Source: Collybiopsis luxurians FD-317 M1
Taxonomy: Eukaryota; Basidiomycota; Agaricomycetes; Agaricales; Omphalotaceae
Length of the DNA stretch: 64,000 nt
Assembly: GCA_000827265.1 (NCBI GenBank)
Contig: KN834801.1
Span: forward strand, 62,001-126,000
Reading direction: 5' to 3'
The position numbers were made by a program, and so were the translations under genes. This document shows positions 23,393-35,580 of the stretch, piece after piece (within the stretch, counting starts at the first letter, position 1; the number at the start of each line of letters is the position of its first letter). The notes under the pieces were generated by a model that was given only the letters and a program-made list of their open reading frames with translations, did not search any database and was not told the DNA's origin.

Positions 23393-24046
23393 GGTGAGTC
23401 TGTCAAGTTCTGAGAGATAGACGAAATGCTCAATCGCATTGTTGGTTGCCGTATTATATTGAACTTGATATCAGGAAAAACCGACATCATTTAATCTAAA
23501 AATTAGGGACGATCACAGTACATGATTTCACCGTTGAGTTCAACTTCTGAGAATTTTATTAATTTTGAGCAAATCAGATTAATCATTACCATCTATGTAG
23601 AAGAGTTGATTACAAAAATATCGGTGCAGAAAAACATTCACCATTCTTGATGAACTCCTTCCAAACTTAGCTAGTATACACATCAAAATTTGATACTATC
23701 GTCTTATTCCGAGGTCGGTCGATGTTTTTCCAGAAGTAACTAAATGAAGTTGGGAAATGGCGGGAGTTGATATTGTTACAGGACCGTGACCGCTCCTGAT
23801 GGCGTTGATGCTAATATGCCGTTTCAGCCAAAGTTTTCGCCAACAATTCAGCTAGCAGACCAGCGAACAGTGGACTTACTGGCAAAGTTGTCATTTGAGA
23901 TACTAGAAATTTTTCATGCGTCGGAGCTTCTTTACATACCATGAATTATCAGGTAATTCAGGCATTTTTTAAATGGAGAAGACTATGTTTTGGGGGATTT
24001 TTTTTTCCCGCTTTCTCCCTATGAAGACTGCAGAAGGACATAATCA

Positions 24047-24304
24047 CCCCCCCCCCCCCCCCCCCCNNNNNNNNNNNNNNNNNNNNNNNNNNNNNNNNNN
24101 NNNNNNNNNNNNNNNNNNNNNNNNNNNNNNNNNNNNNNNNNNNNNNNNNNNNNNNNNNNNNNNNNNNNNNNNNNNNNNNNNNNNNNNNNNNNNNNNNNNN
24201 NNNNNNNNNNNNNNNNNNNNNNNNNNNNNNNNNNNNNNNNNNNNNNNNNNNNNNNNNNNNNNNNNNNNNNNNNNNNNNNNNNCCCCCCCCCCCCCCCCCC
24301 CCCC
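24047..24304. other. Assembly gap flanked by poly-C on both sides
   Basis: The gap is 216 N (24067-24282), with 20 C before it and 22 C after it on the same strand. The true sequence is probably a long G/C homopolymer or a GC-rich low-complexity tract that stopped sequencing. ORFs drawn across it are artefacts. Confidence 0.95.
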
Positions 24305-25289
24305 AGAGTATAAATGTGTGTTCCATAGAAGTACTTTACTTATTAGTAGTATATACATTACGATAAACTGGTCATTCGGGAATCGGACTTTGGCCAGTAT
24401 AATATTTATCCGATCCTATCCTATCCAAGGAACATTTCTCCAATGAACATTCAAGTTGTTTGAAGCAGGTTGATTGACCCTAGTTTCTATCCACAGTAGA
24501 GGAACACGTACTATGCAGTTTAAATCAGAGCCTCTCCCTTTCTCAATTTCTCTGCCTCAGTTCTGCACTTGGGTGCTACTTAGAGAGGAAAGAAGTCTAA
24601 GATTAAGGGGAATAGCGACCCCGATACCCAAAAAACTCCTGAAGAGGCGGTGATCAACAACTGCAAAAGCCAAGTTGCGGCGGAGCAATAATACTGCAAG
24701 GCTAGCAAGCGGAGCTCTTAGATTGTCATGCACTGGAAGATCTGTTTGCGGAAGAGAAGCTTAGACCTCGGAGGTCTTATAAGTCCACAATCGAGAGATA
24801 GACGTAACGGCACAAGTAGACATCCTTACGGAACCAAACGTGCTAAGGAACAGGGTACCGGATGAGAAGAAAATTGTTTATAAGAAATACCCTGTCGTAG
24901 CAGAGTTAAATACAATGAACAAAGCTGGAGGCCTGGTCGGACCTCCTCACGCAAACATAAGGCTTGGTGTGAGTCCCTGTTTTCCCTACTGCGCTTAAGT
25001 AACAAGTCCAACATTGTATCTACCAAACCCGATCTGCCTTTATCAGTTCCGGTGCTTTCACCGCACTCCAACTCTTATTCCCCTCACTTACCCCAATTAT
25101 CTGTGCAGATCTTCTGCCTTCCTCAACCCAGCAATTATTATATGGAAAACGTGCACTTCTCACATAAGTAAATTAATAGAAGAGACGCGGGGAGTGAAAT
25201 CTGAACAACATTGCGGATCGCGAATCGCGCCAACTTTTGACACATTAGACTTGTTGCAAGGGGCTGGCGAAAGGATCAGCGCTGTCATT

Positions 25290-25962
25290 TAAAATCTATG
25301 AATACAACCACCGTGCCCACCGCGGAATAGTTATCCCCTCTTCCTCACCGAATACGTAGAATAATAACCTGGAAGCATGGACCTTGATATTCCTATACCC
25401 AACTGCATCACACAAAAAGTTTTGGGAACCGAAACTGGCTGAGACTCAATCTTGAGTGTGCTGAAAGGGAACCCGAACGATGTCAAGATGCAGGAAGTGT
25501 GGTAGTTGGATTCTTGCTGAATTACGGTGCATCGTGAAAGAGTTTTTCTCCTGCACCCAATGAGCTCAACATTTTTATCCTGCATTGCCAACCACCCGAA
25601 ATAAGTATGCCCAGGCCATTCATCACTTCCTCGACATTAGTCTCAACCACGGCGCTAAGGTCAACTTTCAGACTCACAGGTCATACAGATTAGGTTATTC
25701 CGTCGGAGGAAATGCAATAACAGACCAGCCATCCCTTTTCCCTCTCTTACCCTTGTTAACCCAATCCAAGTCCCCGCATAGGTCCCTCCTCCAAACAATC
25801 AAACCTCGAGTTCCCTGTGAGTTTATCTCCATCGTTGACCCTATGCTCAGTCCCGCAGGCTCCCACCGCCTCAACAAACTCCATTCAATTCTCATCAAAG
25901 GAACTTACAACTGGAATGGAGAGATATATAGCCAGGTCGGGCCACTACCATGCAGGCTCTGA
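25290..25962 (+). pseudogene. Alpha/beta-hydrolase fold protein relic
   Basis: The frame at 25585-25962 reads HHFLDISLNHGAKVNF, then LGYSVGGNAIT (a GxSxGG nucleophile elbow), then FISIVDPMLSPAG, the usual order of the nucleophile-elbow half of an alpha/beta hydrolase. Upstream in another frame lie LDIPIPNCITQKVLGTE and ILSVLKGNPNDVKMQEVW, which look like the preceding part of the same fold, interrupted by stops (TGA near 25441, TAG near 25502). Sequence after 25930 is repeat DNA, so the 3' part is missing. I infer a truncated, frameshifted gene. Confidence 0.5.
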
Positions 25963-25969
25963 AACAGAG

Positions 25970-26830
25970 AGATAGAACAAAAAAGTGGGATCCGAGGATA
26001 TTGGATATCCTTATTGTGAATTGTTGTGTATGTTTGAAAAGATGCACTCTTTTGATGATTTTTTTCAGAAACATGGGATATGTCTGTCCCCTGGATCTTT
26101 TTACCAGAAAAAACCAATACCCTGGTGTTACACTAGTTTGTTTTCAGGATCAAGAAGTGGTATATACACTGTGTATCCTTTTCATTCTTTTAATACCCTG
26201 CTTGCTAATTATGACGTCTTCTCCCCCTCCCCCCTTCCCAGCAAGGGCAAGGAGGACCTGGAGAACTGATTACTCACTATATCCATCTAGGCCCAAATGT
26301 ACACACAAAGCCCTTCTTGATCCTCAATCTGGAAGAAATTTTGCATCGATCATAATTATCAAGGAGAGTGGACATTTGGTGAATGAAATACATTACTTTA
26401 TTTCTTTTTGTCCTCCCTTTTAGTGCACTAAGTTGTTTTACAGGATATCTTGGGGCAAGTATTGCATGGGAATATACACTCGAGTGGGAACCTGCATTGC
26501 ATGGGGGTGAGCACCACCAAGGAAAGGGTATCGAGAGTAAGCTGTGAATGTCAATACGGTTATAGTCGTGGTCATGGTTGTAGTTGCAGGCTGTGGGAAA
26601 GAATAAAAAAGGGACAAGCTGGTGTAACAACTTATAAAATGTTTTGGAATGGAATGGAGGATACATATAAGTACATACACAGGTTTTTGCTGGGACTTCT
26701 GTTGTACACCACTTACAGGCTTTTTTTCCCTTTGTATCTGTCCTTTGCTCCTTGTTTTCCTTGTTCTCTCATTTTATCTACTCTGTTGTACATTTCATAC
26801 TTCATTTTTGCAAGGTCATTTTGATTTTAT
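25970..26830. repeat. Diverged duplicate block, copy 2
   Basis: It matches 2200-3330 in the same order (see that entry). A 120-bp inverted-repeat element follows immediately at 26815. Confidence 0.55.
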
Positions 26831-26934
26831 AACAGTTTATCCAGGTAATATTCAATGGTACAACTGTAGATGTAGAAAATATGAATTGTATCATTGAATA
26901 TCATGTTAATAAACTGTTATAAAATCAAAATGAC
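26815..26934. mobile_element. 120-bp foldback MITE
   Basis: Perfect 26-bp terminal inverted repeats start GTCATTTTGATTTTATAACA and end with the complement. Near-complementary inner arms extend the hairpin (TAATATTCAATGGTACAA against TTGTATCATTGAATATCA). The flanks carry TTTTGCAAG on the left and ATTGCAAG on the right, a probable 7-8 bp target-site duplication. TIRs starting with G plus an 8-10 bp duplication would fit a Mutator-type MITE; the family is inferred. Confidence 0.75.
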
Positions 26935-27149
26935 ATTGCAAGCATCTAAAGTACAATTTCAAGAGTAATATCCGATATGTCTGAAGCTTATCCATTTGCA
27001 TCTCATCCCTTGAGCTCACTATTTTGAGCAACAAATGCAGCTGTAGCACTGACTTAGTGCCCACATTTTGCATTCTTATTTTCCTCATAACTTCTTGTTA
27101 CTGTCTCAAATTCCTAATTACAATGCATGAACTTTTTCTCAATATTCCA

Positions 27150-27960
27150 ACACTTGATTAAGATCCTTCACTGTAAATCCTAGCCACTGAAATTAACTGC
27201 AAATAAATGCCACTGAAAATTGGTATTGCAAACTCACTCGCTACAGATAAACAGTAAATAAATATTGCAAAATTCAAGTGCTTCATTCTTGACAGATCAT
27301 GCACTGAAAATTTGTGCCACTGAAATTGAATGCTTCTCTTTGTGAGACTATTTACTGCAAATAGATACCACATTATTTTATTGCTGCATTCTACAAGTCA
27401 ATTCACTGCAAACAAATGCTACTGCATATTTGTGCTGCCTTCCACATGACCATTCACTGTAAATAAATGCTATAGTAATTTGTTGCTACCTCTCACAAGA
27501 CCATTCCCTGCGAATAAATGCTGCTGTACTTTGTTGCTACCTTCTACAAATTCTTTCACTGCAGTCAAATTTTCCAGCAATTTGTTGCAGCCTTGCACAA
27601 GATTTTTCACTGTAAATAAATGCCATAGCAACTGAGTGCTGCTTTCTCTAAGATTATTGACTGCACATAAATGCTACAAAGAATTAAGTACTGTTTTGTG
27701 CTAGACTATGCATTGGAATACCTGCAAATGAAAACAATTGCTGTCTTCTTTTGCAAGACCAGTCACTGCAAATACTTGCCATTGAAATTAATTGCTGTCT
27801 TATTCAAGCAACTCAATGCAATCAAAATATATTCAGCTTCAAAATGACCCTCAGTGTAGATAGATACTATAGCAATAAATTGCTGTATTAATGAACATAA
27901 TTTGGCACAAATATCTGCTACAGGAACTAATTCAAGCTGCACACATATGCAACAATTCTA
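27150..27960. repeat. Degenerate minisatellite, ~60-bp period
   Basis: About a dozen imperfect copies of a unit resembling CAAGACCATTCACTGCAAAT, AAATGCTACTG, then ATTTGTTGCTGCCTTCTA. Copies are diverged, so the array is old. Spacing is about 60-65 bp. Confidence 0.7.
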
Positions 27961-28599
27961 TACATTAATCATCTTTGCATTTTGTGTTCACATTGTGTTG
28001 TATTCAATCCTGCATTATAAAATGAATGGGAAAATGAATAGGCCCTCCTGCGGGATGCAAATATTGTGCAGGCATGCTTGATATTTAGTACCCATTTAGT
28101 ACCTGCAGTACCTGTTTGGATGGCATACCACTTGGAACATACCCCACATGATGTGAATGATTCATAGATTGTGGCTGGTTCCTCAAATGAATGCTGTAAA
28201 GAAAACAAAGGAGTGGAAAAAAAAAAAAAAAGCAATAAAAGCCTTTTGAAGGAAGGAAAAGAATGAAGCGAGTTAAGTATAGGGAGAAACAGATATGTGG
28301 GTATGATACAATTTGAGGAATGTGGACTCCATGCGACAGGATAATAAGTCATGCAAGAGGACTGAATGTGATCCAACTTGTCAAAATGCAATCCTCATCC
28401 CTTAGAGGTATAAGAAGGCAGTTGATCTTCATAACAATAACTTTGTAACAAAGTTTCTGTTGAGATATTCATGCTATACATTTGAATTGAAGGTCCTGCA
28501 ACAGCTGGGAATTATATCAGTGTTAAGGAAATTCAGCAACCAAGTAATGAAAAAGGCTTTCTAATCCAATTGTGTGTACTTATGTAGTTGAGGAGGACT

Positions 28600-30310
28600 A
28601 AGATGAGGATGAGAATGACCTTCAATCACTGGACTTTTGTGTCACAGTAGAAGGGCTCCTAGGGTAGTTCACAAGTAGACTAGAGGGACCAATGGGAGAG
28701 CATGTATGTATGCTCAGCCACATGCCTACCAGTCAAAGTGATATTGTTATCATAATGACTGCCTTCTGAACCATGTGGTCTTAGTATAGACCTTATTAGA
28801 GATAGCTCAGTTGCATCACTAGTATCACTATCCAGGCTGGGATACAGGTGACTATTCATCAAGTACTGCAAATGCAGTTCAGCATCAAGGTAGATGAATT
28901 GCTTGGGTACCTGGGATAGTTGGTTTCCATTCCTTAGTGCTCCTTCCTGCCCATATTAATTGACTGTCCAGTGATGCATAAATGGGGATATTGAGGATTG
29001 AGAGCTGGGTTTTCTGCTGAATCTGTACCAGCACCCCTTGCTCTCAGTGTATGGGACAACCAAACCTATGCCCTTGGATGTTCTTCTGCAGCAGAGGAAC
29101 ATCTAGCAGAGGAAGAGCACAAGCACAAGCAATGAAACTCCCCCAATAATGCCTCCTGCAATACAGCCATTCTTTTCTCCCAGTTGTGAGCCAGAGGTGT
29201 GGATCAGTTGCTGAGAGGGTGATGTGCTCACAAAGGGTGGTGTGTGCATGGAAGGTGATTGAAATACAGAGGTATCTGTGATCAATGAATTGGAAACCAT
29301 AGTTCCAGAGGTCTCAGAAAGTTGGAAGCTAGTATCTGATGTGGTCATTTGAGAGGTCACAGGATTTTGTTTAGTTGTTATGGATGGAGATGAGGAACTT
29401 GTTGTAGATTTCAGCTTGATTGCAAGTGCAAGCTAAGAAGCTTGTAGAACATTATAGAATATTCTCTGAGTTTCCATATTATTCTGTACTCTTTCTTACT
29501 CATCTATAGACATTAGTCAGGTACTTGCAGTAGATACTTACAGTACTTACTAGAACATTCTAGATGCTATGTACTTAGGTATATAAAGCTTGAGCAAGAG
29601 CCTACACTAACAAGTTCATTATCATTCCTATAACCCATTATCCACAATAGAACTTGAAGAGAAATCACAACCTGTTAAAATCCCACTTCTGGAATATGGT
29701 AATGTGGCCACCATTTGCTTGTGGGCACCAATGACACAGTGATTGATGTAGTAGTACTGGATATGAAATTGATCAATTGAAATTTAGGATTGTTGGACAG
29801 ATGATATCACCTGGTTTGAAGTACTCTGCTGGGGGGTAAGGCAGTAATATTGCTGCTCAAAGCCAAGATGGTATTCTTGACACTGATCAAACAGCTGAAC
29901 ATAAATTTTCTTGCACCATCACTTATATAACATACATTCTGCAGTGAGAAGTGAGAACAAGGATAATCTTGCATGGAGTTTACTCACCCAGGATTAGGGA
30001 GCAATTCCAGAATTGAACCAGACTCTTCACTGTCCAGCAGGTTTTCAGAATGGTAAACTTCAGGACTAGATTAAGTAAGAAGGACATGATTCACAATAAT
30101 ATTGGTGGGATCATTCAACTCTCATTGAAAAGTAGCTGTCATGGATGCAGGTACAAAGATGGTAGAGTCTCCTTGAAATGCAACTTAATATGCATTGACT
30201 AAACTGAGAAAAAGTAAAATGCTTCTGAGGGTGTCCAATTTTTATAAGCCAAGGGATAATGAACAGCTGGTACTCACCCAAACAAAAGGAAAGAGGGTCC
30301 AACATGACTC
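28600..30310 (-). pseudogene. CpG-decayed relic of an S/T-rich membrane protein (paralogue of 37923-39825)
   Basis: One open piece (29103-29360) has a Ser/Thr-rich stalk followed by GCIAGGIIGGVSLLVLVLFLC, matching IIGGILGGVIAFILLVLICF in the intact gene. Downstream, the order of similarity continues: 28980-29030 resembles the segment coding YRINRDGSLN and 28840-28870 resembles the segment around LNGHLYPILDD. Remnants of 5' exons with intron-like borders (e.g. GGGTGAGTACC near 30280) lie upstream. Many stops. The whole relic has no CpG. Confidence 0.6.
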
Positions 30311-31839
30311 ATGGAAGAACACTAAGAAGAGAGTTTGTTGAAAGACTGAGATGGTTGTCCTCCAATATAGATTGTAAATAAGTGGTTGAGATATCATTCT
30401 GTGCCACAGTATCTGATTCAATGATTGTGTGCAAGCCCAGAGCTCACTTAGGAGTTAGGTATGGATAATTCTATTTGGCAACCCAGTTGCCATCCCCTTG
30501 TTGTACCTCAACATTGATGAATCTTGCAATGACAACCAAAATGCCAAAAGAAAGCTAAAATATACTAGTTTCAGGGATTACTTACCAGTCTAGTGCACAA
30601 AAGTTTTCCAGCTCCCCCAAAATCTAGTAACTGGTTGTCACACAAAGGTTGAAGAATTTTAGCGAGTTTGGGCTCAAGAATCCTGAAAGCACACCCAGGA
30701 ACTCATCAACTACAGAGCCCTGGATTTCACAACAGCCTTGATTTTGCTTCAGTTCATGTACAAGGGGTATCCAAAGGAGATTTAGTGCTTATTGCAGTAT
30801 CAGAGTGAGAAGGTAGGCTGTAGTGGATGGAAAATTACTGCACAGGCCTTAGGAAATCACTTTTTCCAGATCTCCGCCCAGTATCCAATCAACAACTACT
30901 CTCATGATCAAGTTTTGGACATGCCACTGTGTCTAAAGGTTAGTAAAACAGCAATCTATTTGACAAAAGCACTTTTGAGGTCAGTGGCCAGCTTTATAGG
31001 GTTGGCCTGGTACCTACTGCTGGGTATAATATGTAATTTGAGTAGCAAAAACTGAGTTGAGGCATCTGGGTGCTTGGCAACTGCCAGCCTCTGTTACTGT
31101 CAATGCCATTCCAAATTGGGGAATGATACATCAATGTATCAGCGGCAGGAAGTTGATGGCAACAGGAATGAGAATAATGTCAGTGAACAGGTGTAACAGC
31201 CAATGTTACTTCTCGAATATTGGGGATCGCTACTGGGGCAAGGATGGAGACTGCTCAATGTTAGGTATGTCTACAAAGTTGTGTAATGGTTGATTTTGTC
31301 TAAACAGTGCCCTCTGCAGCCACTATAGTGCTCAAATTCACTATTCTAATCTCATTCTCTTCTCTTCCACTTACCCCTGCCCAAACCATTGTCCTCTCAT
31401 CATGACAGTGTTCTTCCAAATGCTAAGGCATCTTCCACTACATCATCTTCTATACCTAGCTCATCATATGAAAGGTCATAATCTGTTAGCCACTGCCAGC
31501 TGTGCTCTCAGGTCCCAAGCATTGACATCCTAAGGATAGCTAATAGGTATTGAGTTCATCTGAGTTCAGTATGAGGTGAATCAAAACACCAAACGAAGAA
31601 ATTTCTAAAGCACTACAAAAGGAAAGGGCCAACAACATGGGTTGTATGCTCAAGCTGTAAGGGTGTGGTATGGGACATGGAGGAAATTATTCAATCTGGC
31701 ATACATTTTATTAGGCCATTACAGGATGTCCCACATACATCTTGTATGTAGTTAAACATGCATATTCATGGCAACCATCTTCATGTGATCAATATGCACA
31801 TTTCACACTTTGAACCAATTGTGGGTATGGCTATTTATG

Positions 31840-32070
31840 AGTGCATGGAATGGAATGGAATGGAATGCCAAGTTTCTGCTCTGATGATTCTATGCCTGAT
31901 CCAAGGCAGGCAATTTTGAATTGATCTAATTTTTACAATCTACACAATTTTAGTTAGTTTTCATTACATTGATGATCCATGATCCAGGATCCACAAGGTA
32001 ATTTGTTCCAGTCACTGAAAAGGGCATGAGTCCTGCCACACATTAGGGGTAGGTGATTTTTGCATGTCCG
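31840..32070. repeat. Direct repeat B, CpG-depleted copy
   Basis: It matches 36918-37140 with the shared runs GTGCATGGAATGGAATGGAATG, CCTGATCCAAGGCAGGCAAT and TTTAGTTAGTTTTCATTAC. Differences are dominated by CpG to TpG/CpA changes. A second segment, 31575-31760, matches 37185-37400, but the two segments are in the opposite order. Confidence 0.8.
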
Positions 32071-32319
32071 TGATGCGTGGTGTGTGCATACAATATAATA
32101 TAATATTATTACTTGTGGGAATTTATCACATATTGTAATTGGCCAGTTCATAGATTAATGGTATTTTTCAATTGAAACTGAAAAAAAATATGGGTGCAAA
32201 GCCTTTAACAAACTATTTTTTCAATATTACTATGCACATCTCCCGATTATTGAACTATTTTCAGAATTAGTATATTATCAAGGGAGGTAACAAAGCATAA
32301 TAACAATAAACCTCGAAGT

Positions 32320-32425
32320 AGCATCATGCACTGACATGCACCAATGCATGCACCATCATACACCAACACGCACCAACATGCACTGACACACATCAAGTGC
32401 ACACACTGCATGCACCGCACATAAG
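32320..32425. repeat. Short minisatellite (CACCAACATGCA-type)
   Basis: Repeats of a ~11-12 bp GCACCAACATG-like unit. A CpG-intact relative, GCACCACGCACCACACGCAC, lies at 36230-36290, so this is probably the same satellite after CpG decay. Confidence 0.6.
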
Positions 32426-33389
32426 AGATGTTGTGACATGTCACACATTTATATCTTAAATCAGCTGAGTGCCATGCATTCATAATAAATTATTGCTTAT
32501 GATATGTAGAACTAAAGTCCTTGGAAGCACATGAGAAAGTGTGAACAACCTGTATATTGATATGTACTGGAAAGGTATGTAGTCTAAGTAAATGCGTCAG
32601 TATATAATGAATCAAGTACAACCATGTCAACTCATCCTCAAAGCACACAAGAGAGTTTGAACAACTGAGAAACTAATTTAGTAGCAATACATATAAATAA
32701 TGTCTGTAGGTAATGGAAAACTTTCACCTGAGCACCTCCAAACCCAGGTTAGAAAGTAAAAGGAAAAATAATAGTACCAAACTGCGATTGCAGATGTATA
32801 CCGCAAATAGAATAAGTAGTGTTAAGGCAGGTCTCATGTCTACCATCTACCTCAACATATTAGAAGAATCAGAACAAGACAATGATTATGTATATAATAT
32901 TTATACAGTGTTTGGATGAGTTTTTGCCTTTGGTTTTGGGCAAGGTTTTTGAAGCTTCTCAGAAGAGCTTGAGTCTGAGCTTCAAGCCATTCTTTCTCAT
33001 CTTTCCAGTTATATTCAGGACCTGGCTACATTATTTTAATTAATGAACTGAGAACAAGAATCAACAATCAACAATTACTTACCTCACATTCTGAGTCACT
33101 GCCCTCTTGCTCCTTTCCATTTCTCTCTGGTGCTGAAAGATCATAGGGATTCCAGTTATCTTCTAACATTCCAACATCCAATCCCCACTGAGTTTCCAGC
33201 AATTCCAGCATTTTCTGATCTATCAAACATGGCTCGGTCCAGAAGAGTGAAAGCTTCTAGATCAACATCTATAGGTTTAATCTCTATTTGACCATCAAGA
33301 GATAGGCCTGTGTATTCATCCAGTCTTTTCCATCCCTGGTGTAAAACAAAGTTTTCAGCTTGATTAGATGCTTCTGGACAATCTTTTAG

Positions 33390-35089
33390 CTTTAGGAACT
33401 CAGCTCATTATCAATCAGCAACAAATATTGTGTGACAATGAGCCAGAGGAAGATCCCATTGAGATGGATGAGTATGATGTCCTTTGGCAATAAACTCATG
33501 AAAAAAGTTATTAATATGAGCTTGCTCATCCAAAGGTGATACCACCAGAAAAAAATGGAATCTTTGAATCCTTCTGGGAGCATGAATGAAGCCATTCAAG
33601 TGCTGGAATTGAAAGAGTATCTCCAATGGCTTCAGGATGGAGCAGCAAGTCTTTGAGAACTCCCCGGTGCTGCTCCAGAAGTTTTCGGGTATAAGTATCA
33701 CAGGGTAGAGTTTTATAATTTGTCCAAAAGTTCTGCATGTTTTCAGTAACAACATGAGGTCGATCATACTTTCCAAGCTATTGAAAAGGTTATCATAAAT
33801 ATGCTATTAATATAAGCAATCAAACCACATACACAAATTGAATGCCTTTCAGTTGTATTTCCATACAGAGCATCAATAATTCTTGAATTTGGGACATGGA
33901 TAAATGTCTTATTTGCACAATCACCATGGATTCCTCACCACATGTGAACTGTAGAAGTTCCATTGGCAGCATCTGTAGCCAGAATGTGTGCTGGATAGAA
34001 ATACTTATCTTGCACATGAAGCTTAACAAGTGCACCTTTTCCTGGGCTAGTGAAGATTAATCAGATTACATATCTAAAGAACTAATAAAAAACACATACA
34101 ATAAATGCTCATGGGCAGTTTTCATACTGTGAGGGCACCTTAGTGACTTTCTGGCAGGGGGAATGTAATTGGTAAAATCTGTGATCTTTGGATTACAGAT
34201 GTGGCATAAAAATTGTCCAGAGATTCTTGGGGCAATGTGTATATCCCCCACATTCATTACAACAAACAATTTCCTGGGTAATAGCTTCCCGGTGTCCATC
34301 TGACTCTATACCACAGCAACATAAAACATGTGCAGGATCACTGGGAGCAGGAGAGCTGGACATAGAGGTTTGGATCTCAAGGTCTAATTGATTCTCAGAA
34401 TCCATGTTCTGGTCTATATTATTTAGTACAGAATTATTTTCAACTGGCTCGCCATCATGGGTAGTTTTAGGTTTCCCATTTGGGACTGGTAATTGCTTAG
34501 TCTCTAATCGTTGCTTGTCATTGGTTGTTAATTCCTGTGCAACCAGGGCTGAATCTATATCTGATGATATCTTCTCTGTTTTCAAAGTGTATTCCCTAGT
34601 ATGTGATTGACGCTACAGTACAGTCTCATCCTTGTCCATTTCCCTGTATTCAGGATTTTGATAAAGAGATATAGTACCATCCAACAGCTGAAGTTGAAGC
34701 TTCTCAGTAATCTGATTGGTCTGGTGGCTGTAGTAGTACTTTTGAGCCTCTGTACCACCCTGAAGTTTATATAGAACAGCATAAGTCTCATATCCAGAAG
34801 GAGCAGGGGAGTTTTGGCCTGCTAAAAGTTTATCTACTGAGCCCTTCTCAAGTTGACTGTATCCACAGAACTGCATGCCATCATAGGTGAAAATTGCAAG
34901 GCGACCATGAGCAGTAGGAACAGCACAGCGTGTAATAAAATGTTCTGACTTCTTACTGTGAAATATGTGGGCTACTAAATCATAAACAACACCATTTTTC
35001 TCTGCTTTTGCTTTTGCCAAAAGATAAAGGTGTCTGGGAAAGTCCCATATCCCTGATTGTAGGGAATCAAAGTTAGGTTCAAGTGTCAA
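33390..35089 (-). pseudogene. PHD-finger-like, transposon-associated type protein relic
   Basis: Open pieces in order: 35089-34613 (N-terminal domain, e.g. YDLVAHIFHSKKSEHFITRC), an in-frame TAG at 34613, then 34612-34193 ending in VLCCCGIESDGHREAITQEI and VCCNECGGYTH, half of a Cys-rich PHD-like finger. A frame change follows, then GQFLCHICNPK supplies the final Cys pair. Further pieces (PGKGALVKLHVQDKYFYPAH, then a TGA after a Trp, later ALEWLHSCSQKDSKIPFF) continue to 33390. Lesions are consistent with CAG to TAG and TGG to TGA. Proteins of this PHD architecture are frequent in mushroom genomes, often in repeats; the transposon link here is inferred. Confidence 0.6.
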
Positions 35090-35409
35090 AATTACTGGAA
35101 TTGCACTAAGAAGGTTATGAGGGATGGTTTTCTAGTACAATACTTTTCTTGCTGATCAATATTCTTTCTCCAGCAAGCTTCCTGAGATGTCCCTTGAACC
35201 ACTGTCTTGGGATTTGTCAGTGATTTCAACCACTCTTGCACATGCCCATGAAATTTATCAAATGTGTCAGGGAAAGGAGCTTTAAGCTAAGTTTCCTTTT
35301 ATATCATTTCTATACAAACATGGATACAAGTATGTTAGCTACCCGAGTACTTTCCGGCTTGTTCTGTTCACTTCCTGCAGTATATATATATATTCATACC
35401 TTTACCCTG

Positions 35410-35580
35410 CTGCCTCAGACACTTTGACTATCTCATTCAGGCTCTGAGGCAAGTACCTACATTTCTCCTACATTTACCTTTACTTACAGTACAATAGTCT
35501 CTGCCATTTATTACAGGTAATTCAGACACTTTGACTATCTCATTCAGGTTCTGAGTCTCTGCCATTTATTACAGATCCCC
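35410..35580. repeat. Tandem duplication, ~106 bp
   Basis: CAGACACTTTGACTATCTCA...TCAGG(C/T)TCTGAG occurs at 35417 and 35523, and TCTCTGCCATTTATTACAG at 35497 and 35556. No coding meaning seen. Confidence 0.7.

Larger units (their letters stand above)
19810..25160. repeat. Array unit 4
   Basis: It has the same order of landmarks as unit 2: TTTGACGCC landmark (19830), one long coding relic (20340-21480), the TATATATAG block (21490-21595), membrane-protein copy 4 (22005-23392) and the distal block (23390-25150). The distal block is interrupted by the 24.05-24.30 kb assembly gap. Confidence 0.7.

Noticed and set aside
23958..24446. ORFs of 104-157 codons across the N gap with poly-Pro or poly-Gly
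   Set aside because: They exist only because N and poly-C contain no stop codons.
29440..29640. Possible solo LTR (TGTAGAACATT ... TATATAAAGC ... CCACA) inside the membrane-protein relic
   Set aside because: TG..CA ends and a TATA-like run are present, but I found no convincing 5-bp target duplication and no second copy in the window.
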